Positions 1 to 5,143 of a DNA stretch of 5,143 nucleotides are shown one piece after another. The notes below the pieces were generated by a model. The model was not told where the DNA came from, did not search any database, and saw nothing but the letters and a program-made list of their open reading frames with translations. This DNA comes from an uncultured Erysipelotrichaceae bacterium (GTDB lineage: Bacteria; Bacillota_I; Bacilli_A; Erysipelotrichales; Erysipelotrichaceae): contig OMUX01000238.1 of assembly GCA_900314345.1 (NCBI GenBank), positions 1 to 5,143 of the forward strand, given 5' to 3'. The stretch's first letter is position 1, and every line of letters starts with the position of its first letter. Both the position numbers and the translations under genes were made by a program.

Positions 1-1464
1 ATGTCATGCACAACATTGCTGGTTGGTGCCAAGGCAAGCAATGATCATTCCACAATGATCGCAAGAACGGATGATGGCCACTTTGATGTGAAGAAGACCA
101 TTGTTGTTGAACCGAAGGACAAGCCATGGAAGTATACAAGCAGGATTTCCCATGCGGAGGTGGAGCTGCCGGGTGATGGATTAAGATGCACCATGTCGCC
201 GTCTGTTGATCCAAAGAACGGTACCTGGGCTGCCACAGGCATCAATGCCGCCAATGTCGGCATGACTGCCACGGAGACCATTACAAGCAACCCTAGAGTC
301 CTGGCTGCGGATCCCATGGTGGAATACAAGAAGAGCACAAAGCGTGGCGTGAAGGATACCATCGGCGGCATTGGTGAAGAAGACCTTGTCGTCCTGACAC
401 TGCCGTTCATTCACAGTGCAAGGGAAGGTGTCCTGAGGCTTGGTTCTTTGCTTGAAAAGTATGGGACCTATGAAAGCAACGGCATTGCCTTCAATGATGA
501 ACATGAGGTATGGTGGCTGGAAACCATCGGCGGACATCATTGGATGGCCAAGCGTGTGCCGGATGAGGTATGTGTTGTCATGCCCAACCAGTTCGGCATG
601 GACAGCTTTGATCTTGCAGATGCCTTCGGAAAGAAGAAGAACCACCTCTGCTCCAAGGATCTGAAGAAGTTCATTGCGGACAACAACCTTGACTGCAACC
701 AGAATGGAGAATTCAACCCGAGGAATGTGTTCGGAAGCCATTCCGACATGGACCATGTATACAACACACCCCGTGCCTGGTACATGGGAAGATGCCTGGC
801 ACCGTTCTCCATCAAGTGGGAGGGTGTCAATGCACAGTACACGCCGGAGATGGACAATCTGCCCTGGGCCATTGTTCCGGATCGGAAGATCACAGTAGAG
901 GATGTAAAGCATATCCTGAGCACACACTATCAGGGAACAGACTATGATCCCTATACCAACAGGAATACCGGCAAGAGGGGCATGTACCGTTCCATCGGCA
1001 TCAACCGCACCGGTGTGACATCCATCTGCCAGATCCGTACCGGTGTACCGGAAGAGATCAAGGGTATTGAATGGATCATCTACGGTCCGACAAGCTTTGC
1101 ATGCTGCGTACCGATGTATGCCAATGCCACGAAGATCCCTGCATACTTAAGCAAGGTCACCCTGGATGTCAGCACGGACAACCTGTACTGGAATTCCAGG
1201 CTTATTGCCCTGATGGTGGACGGCAAATATTCCGCTACGGTACAGATCTTCACACGCTATGAAAACAAGGTATTCATCCGTGGAAGAGAACTGGTGAAGG
1301 AATATGATGCCAGGATGAAGGAGAGCGGCGACTATACACTGACCGATGAGGCCAATGAGAAGATCGCAGCCATGGTGAAGGAAGAAACCACCAAGGTTGT
1401 CAATGAGCTTGTGCTTGAGGCAAGCAAGGCCATGAAGGATGGCTACAACCTCGCAGATAACTGA
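1..1464 (+). CDS. Family C69 (PepD-like) dipeptidase
   Basis: This 487-residue protein matches peptidase family C69, cytoplasmic N-terminal-nucleophile hydrolases that split a broad range of dipeptides into free amino acids. The N-terminus carries the family signature: Cys3 in MSCTTLLVGAKAS is the expected nucleophile, followed by STMIARTDDG (residues 17-26). Other family blocks are the N-A-A-N-V-G-M-T-A-T-E-T segment (82-93), LPFIHSAREG (134-143), the YGTYES/FND/EVWWLE/GGHHW run (154-181), and the FACCVPMYANA stretch near 367. The length is usual for the family. No signal peptide is visible, which fits a cytoplasmic enzyme. The start is the first base of the window, so its ribosome binding site and promoter are not visible; the position of Cys3 supports this ATG, since family members keep the Cys near the N-terminus. 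The stop is TGA at 1462-1464 and an intrinsic terminator follows 10 bp later. The family assignment is secure; exact dipeptide specificity cannot be read from sequence. Confidence 0.93.
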   Translation: MSCTTLLVGAKASNDHSTMIARTDDGHFDVKKTIVVEPKDKPWKYTSRISHAEVELPGDGLRCTMSPSVDPKNGTWAATGINAANVGMTATETITSNPRVLAADPMVEYKKSTKRGVKDTIGGIGEEDLVVLTLPFIHSAREGVLRLGSLLEKYGTYESNGIAFNDEHEVWWLETIGGHHWMAKRVPDEVCVVMPNQFGMDSFDLADAFGKKKNHLCSKDLKKFIADNNLDCNQNGEFNPRNVFGSHSDMDHVYNTPRAWYMGRCLAPFSIKWEGVNAQYTPEMDNLPWAIVPDRKITVEDVKHILSTHYQGTDYDPYTNRNTGKRGMYRSIGINRTGVTSICQIRTGVPEEIKGIEWIIYGPTSFACCVPMYANATKIPAYLSKVTLDVSTDNLYWNSRLIALMVDGKYSATVQIFTRYENKVFIRGRELVKEYDARMKESGDYTLTDEANEKIAAMVKEETTKVVNELVLEASKAMKDGYNLADN

Positions 1465-1474
1465 GTTGTATTAT

Positions 1475-1505
1475 GAGACCTGTGTGATATGCACGGGTCT
1501 CTTTT
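1475..1505 (+). terminator. Rho-independent terminator after the dipeptidase gene
   Basis: GAGACCTGTGT (1475-1485) pairs with GCACGGGTCTC (1491-1501) around a 5-base loop GATAT, giving an 11-bp stem with two G-T wobbles. TTTT follows at once at 1502-1505. This is the standard intrinsic terminator form and should end transcripts from the dipeptidase gene. The U-tract is short and is followed directly by the GGAAAGGA ribosome binding site of the next gene, so termination may be partial. Confidence 0.82.
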
Positions 1506-1513
1506 GGAAAGGA
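1506..1513 (+). promoter_or_regulatory. Ribosome binding site that sets the nitroreductase start
   Basis: GGAAAGGA lies 9 bases before the ATG at 1523 and only 3 bases before the ATG at 1517. The 9-base spacing is near the optimum for a Shine-Dalgarno site, so 1523 is preferred; 1517 would add only Met-Ile. The open frame extends upstream to an ATG at 1439, but that would place the terminator hairpin inside the coding region and has no supporting protein similarity. Confidence 0.65.
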
Positions 1514-1522
1514 ATCATGATC

Positions 1523-2350
1523 ATGGAAGACAGTGAAGTGAAGAAGAGAATACAGCAGGGCAGGGCATTCCTGCATCCCTGGCCGGCAGAGGATGACGAC
1601 GATGATTACCGCACAGATCAGGAACTGAAGAAGCCACAGCCTCCTCTGGTCAAGGAACCTACGACAAAGGATTGGATATCCCTTCCCATGGATTTCTCAG
1701 GCCTGGACATTGACAACGACTTCCTGCATGTGATCAACAGCAGGAGTTCCCATCGTGTCTATACCGAAGAGCCAATGAATATCACACAGCTGAGCTTCCT
1801 GTTATGGTGCACCCAGGGCGTCAAGGATATCCGCGGGAAGAAGTATGCAACACTGCGCACTGTACCATGCGGAGGGGCTAGACATGAGTTTGAATGCTAT
1901 CTGGCAGTACGGAAGGTGGAAGGCTTGCAGGATGGTCTGTACCATTACCTGCCCATGAAACATGCCATTGAGTTTCTCGACAGGAAGGATGACATCAGTG
2001 CCTTTTTCGGACAGTCTCTGGATGAACAGACCTGGGCAGAGAAGGGAAACGTCGTATTCTACTACAGTGTTGTACCGTACAGGGCGGAATGGAGATACGG
2101 CATCGATGCACACCGCATCGTGATGTGTGATGCCGGACATATCACCGAGAATCTGTATCTTTCTGCCACAGCCATTCATCTGGGAGGCTGTGCCATCGGT
2201 GCTGTGAATGGCCCGCTGTGTGATGCAGCATTCGGCCTGGATGGAGAAGAGGAGTTCATCTTCTATGCCATGGTCATCGGTACGGTATCCGATGCAGATT
2301 CACAGAAGGAAAAGGACTTCTATGCCTTTGTGAAGGAACAGGGGCTGTAA
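1523..2350 (+). CDS. SagB/ThcOx-like nitroreductase-family flavoprotein
   Basis: This is a predicted 275-residue FMN-dependent oxidoreductase of the nitroreductase fold, closest in pattern to the SagB/ThcOx (McbC-like) branch. Visible family features are the N-terminal preamble with PQPPLVKEP (38-46), the FMN-phosphate-binding type segment NSRSSHRVYTEEPMNITQLSFLLW (72-95), RTVPCGGARHEFECYL (112-127), the WRYGIDAHRIVMCDAGHITENLYLSA stretch (190-215), a glycine-rich G-G-C-A-I-G turn (221-226), and EEFIFYAMVIG (243-253). There is no signal peptide or membrane segment, so it is probably cytoplasmic. SagB proteins that oxidise azolines in peptide toxins sit beside YcaO cyclodehydratase genes; none is seen here, so this is more likely one of the many stand-alone members with unknown substrate. 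An acidic run of five Asp (24-28) lies in the variable preamble. The gene sits just behind a terminator, and no clear promoter of its own is visible. The family is confident; the reaction is unknown. Confidence 0.85.
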   Translation: MEDSEVKKRIQQGRAFLHPWPAEDDDDDYRTDQELKKPQPPLVKEPTTKDWISLPMDFSGLDIDNDFLHVINSRSSHRVYTEEPMNITQLSFLLWCTQGVKDIRGKKYATLRTVPCGGARHEFECYLAVRKVEGLQDGLYHYLPMKHAIEFLDRKDDISAFFGQSLDEQTWAEKGNVVFYYSVVPYRAEWRYGIDAHRIVMCDAGHITENLYLSATAIHLGGCAIGAVNGPLCDAAFGLDGEEEFIFYAMVIGTVSDADSQKEKDFYAFVKEQGL

Positions 2351-2368
2351 CCGCATACAAAAAAATCC

Positions 2369-2396
2369 TTGACAGATCGGAAATATCAAGTAATCT
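2369..2396 (+). promoter_or_regulatory. Probable sigma-A promoter of the beta-glucoside operon
   Basis: A perfect TTGACA -35 hexamer lies at 2369-2374, 18 bases after the nitroreductase stop. A weaker -10 candidate, TAATCT, lies at 2391-2396 after a 16-bp spacer. Transcription would start near 2403, about a dozen bases before the RAT hairpin, the arrangement expected for an antitermination-controlled operon. The -35 is convincing by sequence and position; the -10 matches the consensus poorly. Confidence 0.6.
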
Positions 2397-2414
2397 GAAT
2401 TTGTAAATCGTAAT

Positions 2415-2450
2415 GGCTTGTTACCTGAGTCAATGACTACTGGGCAAACC
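2415..2450 (+). promoter_or_regulatory. RAT: ribonucleic antiterminator site for a BglG/LicT protein
   Basis: The sequence keeps the layout of known bgl/lic RAT hairpins. GG (2415-2416) pairs with CC (2449-2450), a one-base mismatch follows, TTG (2418-2420) pairs with CAA (2445-2447), and then comes the asymmetric TTA/G internal loop. Above it CC (2424-2425) pairs with GG (2442-2443), G2427 pairs with C2440, and AGTC (2428-2431) pairs with GACT (2435-2438) around an AAT loop. The GGxTTGTTAC and GGCAAxCC halves are the recognisable RAT signature. The upper stem is longer than in the classic roughly 30-nt RAT. Its 3' arm is shared with the 5' arm of the following terminator, so the two structures exclude each other. 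The antiterminator encoded 125 bp downstream is the natural ligand. Confidence 0.87.
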
Positions 2451-2500
2451 CATTCAAAGCAGCAGTGTATGTGTTTGCTTTTGGGTACGTCCGGTTTTTT
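2439..2500 (+). terminator. Conditional intrinsic terminator overlapping the RAT
   Basis: ACTGGGC (2439-2445) pairs with GTCCGGT (2489-2495) with two G-T wobbles. ACCCA (2448-2452) pairs with TGGGT (2482-2486), and AAAGCA (2456-2461) pairs with TGCTTT (2476-2481). The stem is broken by an AA/AC internal loop and a TTC bulge, with a 14-base apical loop. Six T follow the GTCCGG arm at 2495-2500 (TTTTTTCTT). The 5' arm uses bases 2439-2450 of the RAT, so binding of the antiterminator to the RAT should prevent this stem and allow read-through into the operon. The stem is long but imperfect; its position and T-tract make the call firm. The remaining leader to 2574 shows only the ribosome binding site AAGGGAG of the next gene. 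Confidence 0.8.
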
Positions 2501-2574
2501 CTTAGGCAAGAGGCATCCAACATAATCACATTCACAGCTGCCACGTATTTACAGAAGGGGAAGGGAGCAGTGAG

Positions 2575-3462
2575 ATGACAGATCCGTTTCATTACACCGT
2601 AGGCAAGGTTCTGAACAACAATGCTGTCATTTCAGAGAATGAAGCAGGCAGGGAAGTGATCATCATGGGAAAGGGCGTCGGATTCAATACCCGTGCCGGA
2701 TTCCGTGTTGATCCGAAGAAGCACTTCAAGGTCTATGAACTGAAGAGTTCAGACCGGCAGAAGCTTGAAACCCTCCTGAATGAAATTCCCTATGACTGCT
2801 TCGAGCTGTCGCAGCAGGTGATCGAACATGCGGAAAAAGCACTTCGAAGAAACCTGAATCCGACACTCATCCTTGCCCTGGCAGATCATATCAACTTTGC
2901 CGTCACATCGTACCTGGAAGGAAAGTATCATCCCAATCTCCTCAATGAAGAGATCCGGAGGTTCTACCGGGAAGAGTACCGGTGTGCGGAAGAGATCCTG
3001 GATATGATCAATCACACCTACAACATCAGGATGGCGGAAAGTGAGGCAGGCTCCATCGCCTTCCATCTGATTAACGCGGAATCAGATGAAAGCGAAGACC
3101 AGACCACAAGGATCATCAGCGGAACCAACGATATACTGCAGATCATCGTTGACTCCCTGCACATCCAGGTCTCTGAGAACTCACTGAGTTACAGCAGGCT
3201 TGTCACGCATATCCGCTACTTCCTGAAGCGCATCCTGGTGGATGAGGCAGACGGCTCCGGCTTCATGGCTGACCAGATTCGGTTCAATGAGGACAGTGAA
3301 GACTATCAGAAGATCGCTGTTGCGCTGGATCAGATCGCTGACTATCTCAGAAAGCACTATGCCTATGAGATCAATGATGAAGAGCGGCTGTACCTGCTGA
3401 TTCACCTGATGCGTGTACTGATGAGCGAGAAAGAGGAAAAGAGGAAAAGAACATGGCAGTAA
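2575..3462 (+). CDS. BglG/LicT-family transcription antiterminator (CAT-PRD1-PRD2)
   Basis: This 295-residue RNA-binding regulator prevents termination in the leader of its own operon. The N-terminal co-antiterminator RNA-binding domain covers about residues 8-60 and contains KVLNNNAVI (11-19) and the EVIIMGKGVGF block (27-37). PRD1 spans about 70-170 with His105 (LADHI) and His164 (FHLINA). PRD2 spans about 180-285 with His212 (THIRYF) and His277 (LIHLMR). These four histidines align by motif and spacing with the PTS-phosphorylated histidines of LicT, so control by both the cognate EII permease and HPr is expected. The start ATG at 2575 has AAGGGAG 7 bases upstream; about seven extra residues precede the usual N-terminal Lys-Val-(Leu/Ile)-Asn-Asn-Asn motif. 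The RAT and terminator immediately upstream imply autoregulation. Its 3' end overlaps the permease start by 10 bp, implying translational coupling. The exact family name (licT, bglG or other paralogue) cannot be fixed from sequence. Confidence 0.93.
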   Translation: MTDPFHYTVGKVLNNNAVISENEAGREVIIMGKGVGFNTRAGFRVDPKKHFKVYELKSSDRQKLETLLNEIPYDCFELSQQVIEHAEKALRRNLNPTLILALADHINFAVTSYLEGKYHPNLLNEEIRRFYREEYRCAEEILDMINHTYNIRMAESEAGSIAFHLINAESDESEDQTTRIISGTNDILQIIVDSLHIQVSENSLSYSRLVTHIRYFLKRILVDEADGSGFMADQIRFNEDSEDYQKIAVALDQIADYLRKHYAYEINDEERLYLLIHLMRVLMSEKEEKRKRTWQ

Positions 3463-4823
3463 AGATCGATTTCGCAGAGACCGCTAAGAAGCTTGTAGAG
3501 CTGGTCGGCGGTCCGGACAACGTGCAGTCCGTCACGCACTGCATGACAAGACTCCGTTTCACACTGAAGGATCCAAAGAAGGCAGACCTGGACGGCATCA
3601 AGGGCACAAGGGGTGTCATGGGATGTGTTGTGGCAGGCGGCCAGACACAGGTCGTCATGGGTGAAAACCTGCTTGGCACCTACCAGGAAGTCCTGAAGCA
3701 GAACAGCTTCAAGGAAGATGCAGTCGTGGACGAGAATCTCGACGCAGATACAAAGCAGAACGTCGGACAGAAGATCCTTGCCTTTGTGGCAGGTGCTGTC
3801 ACACCGACCGTACCGGCACTGATTGCCGGCGGCATGCTCAAGGTCGTACTGCTTCTCATCGGTCTGATATCCCCGGACTTCGCAGCTTCCCAGACCAACA
3901 CGATCCTTGGCTGGATTGCCAACGCTCCGTTCTACTTCCTGCCGATCTTCGTTGCCTATGGCGGTGCCAAGAAGCTCAATGCTACACCGACCTATGCAAT
4001 GCTTGTTGCGGCAGCCCTGCTGACACCGGCATGGACCACCATGATTGCCGATGGCAATCCGGTGCACATGTTCGGCGTTCCGGTGAAGCTGGTCGGCTAT
4101 TCCAGCTCCCTGCTGCCGGCATTGCTGATTGCATTTGTTGCATCTTATCTTGAAAGATTCTTCAACAAGATCGTCCCGGGCATCTTCAAGTCCCTGCTCG
4201 TCGGTCTTCTGACCGTTGCCGTCACAGGCTTCCTTGCCTTCACGGTTCTTGGACCTCTGGGTTCCTATGCAGGACAGCTGCTTGTCAAGGTATTCATGGC
4301 ACTGGAAGGCGTACAGCCGATTGCCGTTGCAGTTCTTGCAGCACTTCTGCCTTGGCTTGTCATGACAGGCATGCACATGGCATTCGCACCGTTCATGACC
4401 TCCAACATCACGGATATCGGCTATGACGCCATCATCCGTCCGGCATTCCTGCTCCACAACATGGCTGAAGGCGGTGCCTGCATCGGCGTTGGTCTCAAGG
4501 CCAAGGATCCGGAATTCAAGTCCCAGGCATTCTCCATTGCCTTCGGATGCATCGTTGCCGGTGTTTCCGAACCTGCAATCTATGGTATCAACCTCAAGCT
4601 CAGAAAGCCGATGATCGGTGTCATGGCAGGCGGCGCTGCCGGCGGTCTTGTCGCAGGTCTGCTTGGTGCCAAGGCTTATGTCATGGGGTATTCCACCATC
4701 ATGGCACTGCCGATCTTCGTTGAGACGATTCCGGCAATGCTTGCTGGTATTGTTGTATGCATTATCGTCGCAGCTGCTGTGACATTCATTCTTGGCTTCG
4801 ACCAGGATCAGGCACACGTATAA
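3453..4823 (+). CDS. PTS beta-glucoside transporter, EIIBC component
   Basis: This 456-residue inner-membrane permease imports and phosphorylates a sugar using phosphate from the PTS chain. The EIIB domain (about 1-85) carries the phosphorylated Cys30 in THCMTRLRF, followed by GIKGTRGVMGCVVAGGQTQVVMG (48-70). A hydrophilic linker (about 82-106) leads to the EIIC domain (about 107-450), with about ten hydrophobic segments. Diagnostic EIIC motifs are MTGMHMAFAPF (304-314, His308) and GVSEPAIYGINLKLRKP (370-386, Glu373), the likely sugar-binding region of the glucose/beta-glucoside superfamily. The protein ends at Val456 just after the last membrane segment, so the C-terminal EIIA domain of E. 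coli BglF-type proteins is absent and an EIIA must act in trans. The start has GAGG 8 bases upstream, inside the end of the antiterminator gene. The neighbours (LicT-like regulator and GH1 hydrolase) favour an aryl- or alkyl-beta-glucoside or cellobiose-type substrate; specificity is inferred, and sucrose or trehalose EIIBCs look similar. Confidence 0.92.
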   Translation: MAVKIDFAETAKKLVELVGGPDNVQSVTHCMTRLRFTLKDPKKADLDGIKGTRGVMGCVVAGGQTQVVMGENLLGTYQEVLKQNSFKEDAVVDENLDADTKQNVGQKILAFVAGAVTPTVPALIAGGMLKVVLLLIGLISPDFAASQTNTILGWIANAPFYFLPIFVAYGGAKKLNATPTYAMLVAAALLTPAWTTMIADGNPVHMFGVPVKLVGYSSSLLPALLIAFVASYLERFFNKIVPGIFKSLLVGLLTVAVTGFLAFTVLGPLGSYAGQLLVKVFMALEGVQPIAVAVLAALLPWLVMTGMHMAFAPFMTSNITDIGYDAIIRPAFLLHNMAEGGACIGVGLKAKDPEFKSQAFSIAFGCIVAGVSEPAIYGINLKLRKPMIGVMAGGAAGGLVAGLLGAKAYVMGYSTIMALPIFVETIPAMLAGIVVCIIVAAAVTFILGFDQDQAHV

Positions 4824-4855
4824 TCAATCACTGAATATCAGAAGGAGAAGAAGCG

Positions 4856-5143
4856 ATGAGTGACAAGAGATTCCCGGAAGGCTTCCTGTGGGGAGGCGCT
4901 ACTGCAGACTTTCAGTATGAAGGCGGTTTCGGCGAAGGCGGAAGAGGTCTTCTGAGCCACGACTACGAGACAAACGGAAACCAGGAAACACCAAGACACC
5001 ATACCCTGCGCATGCCGGATGGCTCCATTGTCAAGCCGAGAAGCAGCTTCTTCTATGCAGATCCCGTACCGAAGGAGGCAGAGCCTGTTTTCCTGGATGA
5101 TGAGTATTATCCTAGCCATCAGGCAGTGGACTTCTATCACCAC
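4856..5143 (+). CDS. Glycoside hydrolase family 1, probable 6-phospho-beta-glucosidase (3' end outside window)
   Basis: Only the first 96 codons are present; the frame is open to the window edge. The N-terminus reads FPEGFLWGGATADFQYEGG (6-24), the GH1 N-terminal signature, with Gln20 and Glu22 at the QxEG position where GH1 enzymes contact the sugar. YYPSHQAVDFYHH at the end of the visible part matches the conserved YPSH-x-A-x-DFYHRY block of 6-phospho-beta-glucosidases. The catalytic glutamates (TxNEP and xENG motifs) lie beyond the window. AAGGAG (4842-4847) is 8 bases before the ATG, an ideal site. The gene starts 32 bp after the permease stop with no terminator or RAT between, so it should be the third gene of the operon, hydrolysing the phosphorylated beta-glucoside in the cytoplasm. 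The phospho-sugar preference is inferred from PTS context; catalytic competence cannot be judged from this fragment. Confidence 0.9.
   Translation, partial: MSDKRFPEGFLWGGATADFQYEGGFGEGGRGLLSHDYETNGNQETPRHHTLRMPDGSIVKPRSSFFYADPVPKEAEPVFLDDEYYPSHQAVDFYHH

Noticed and set aside
181..927. A 248-codon open frame on the - strand inside the dipeptidase gene
   Set aside because: No domain pattern or ribosome binding site, and it lies fully within a well-supported C69 gene; other small frames within the genes were rejected for the same reason.
1439..1522. A longer N-terminus for the nitroreductase starting at 1439
   Set aside because: It would overlap the dipeptidase gene and run through the terminator hairpin, and the extra residues match nothing in the family; the site at 1506-1513 supports 1523 or 1517.
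2400..2416. A possible catabolite-responsive (cre) site TTGTAAATCGTAATGG near the operon start
   Set aside because: The spacing between the AA and CG is off by one base from the consensus TGNAANCGNNNNCA and the closing CA is missing.
2537..2571. A possible hairpin CTGCC...GGAGCAG that could hide the antiterminator ribosome binding site
   Set aside because: Only four to five pairs with a bulge and a long loop; too weak to call as a regulatory structure.
3402..4817. A 471-codon open frame on the - strand lying opposite the whole permease gene
   Set aside because: It is a shadow: the translation is rich in Cys, His and Asp with no recognisable domain, while the + strand protein has clear EIIB and EIIC motifs. 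The long open frame follows from codon choice in the membrane protein.
4824..4855. A second regulatory element between the permease and the GH1 gene
   Set aside because: The 32-bp gap holds only a ribosome binding site; no hairpin, T-tract or RAT signature is visible.

Overview
The window reads as a stretch of chromosome from a low-to-mid GC Gram-positive (Firmicutes) anaerobe, probably host-associated. The grounds are strong AGGAG-type ribosome binding sites, tight same-strand gene packing, a LicT/BglG-type sugar operon, and a family C69 dipeptidase like those of lactobacilli and gut Firmicutes. An Erysipelotrichales-like or similar gut lineage is a guess; the sequence alone does not settle the genus. 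All five genes lie on the + strand, and nothing suggests a mobile element, CRISPR array, tRNA or rRNA.

Layout. 1-1464 is a complete C69 (PepD-like) dipeptidase that begins at the first base of the window. A strong intrinsic terminator (1475-1505) follows, and its U-tract runs directly into the ribosome binding site of the next gene. 1523-2350 is a stand-alone SagB/ThcOx-like nitroreductase-fold flavoenzyme. The 224-bp gap 2351-2574 holds the control region of a beta-glucoside operon: a TTGACA promoter, a ribonucleic antiterminator (RAT) hairpin, and an overlapping rho-independent terminator.

2575-3462 encodes a BglG/LicT transcription antiterminator with an RNA-binding domain and two PRD domains carrying all four expected histidines. 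It overlaps by 10 bp the start of a PTS beta-glucoside permease of EIIBC architecture (3453-4823), which lacks a fused EIIA. 32 bp later a glycoside hydrolase family 1 gene, probably a 6-phospho-beta-glucosidase, begins at 4856 and runs off the window.

How it works together. The expected logic is that of the bgl/lic systems. With a beta-glucoside present, the EIIBC permease imports and phosphorylates it, and the antiterminator is released from inhibitory PTS phosphorylation. The antiterminator then binds the RAT, the overlapping terminator cannot form, and transcription proceeds through regulator, permease and hydrolase. The hydrolase splits the phosphorylated sugar in the cytoplasm. The EIIA function must come from another gene, outside the window or elsewhere in the genome. 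The two upstream genes (peptidase and flavoenzyme) have no evident link to this pathway. I see a well-formed example of a known regulatory system rather than a clearly undescribed one. The points most worth checking are the RAT/terminator switch, the missing EIIA, and the terminator jammed against the nitroreductase start.
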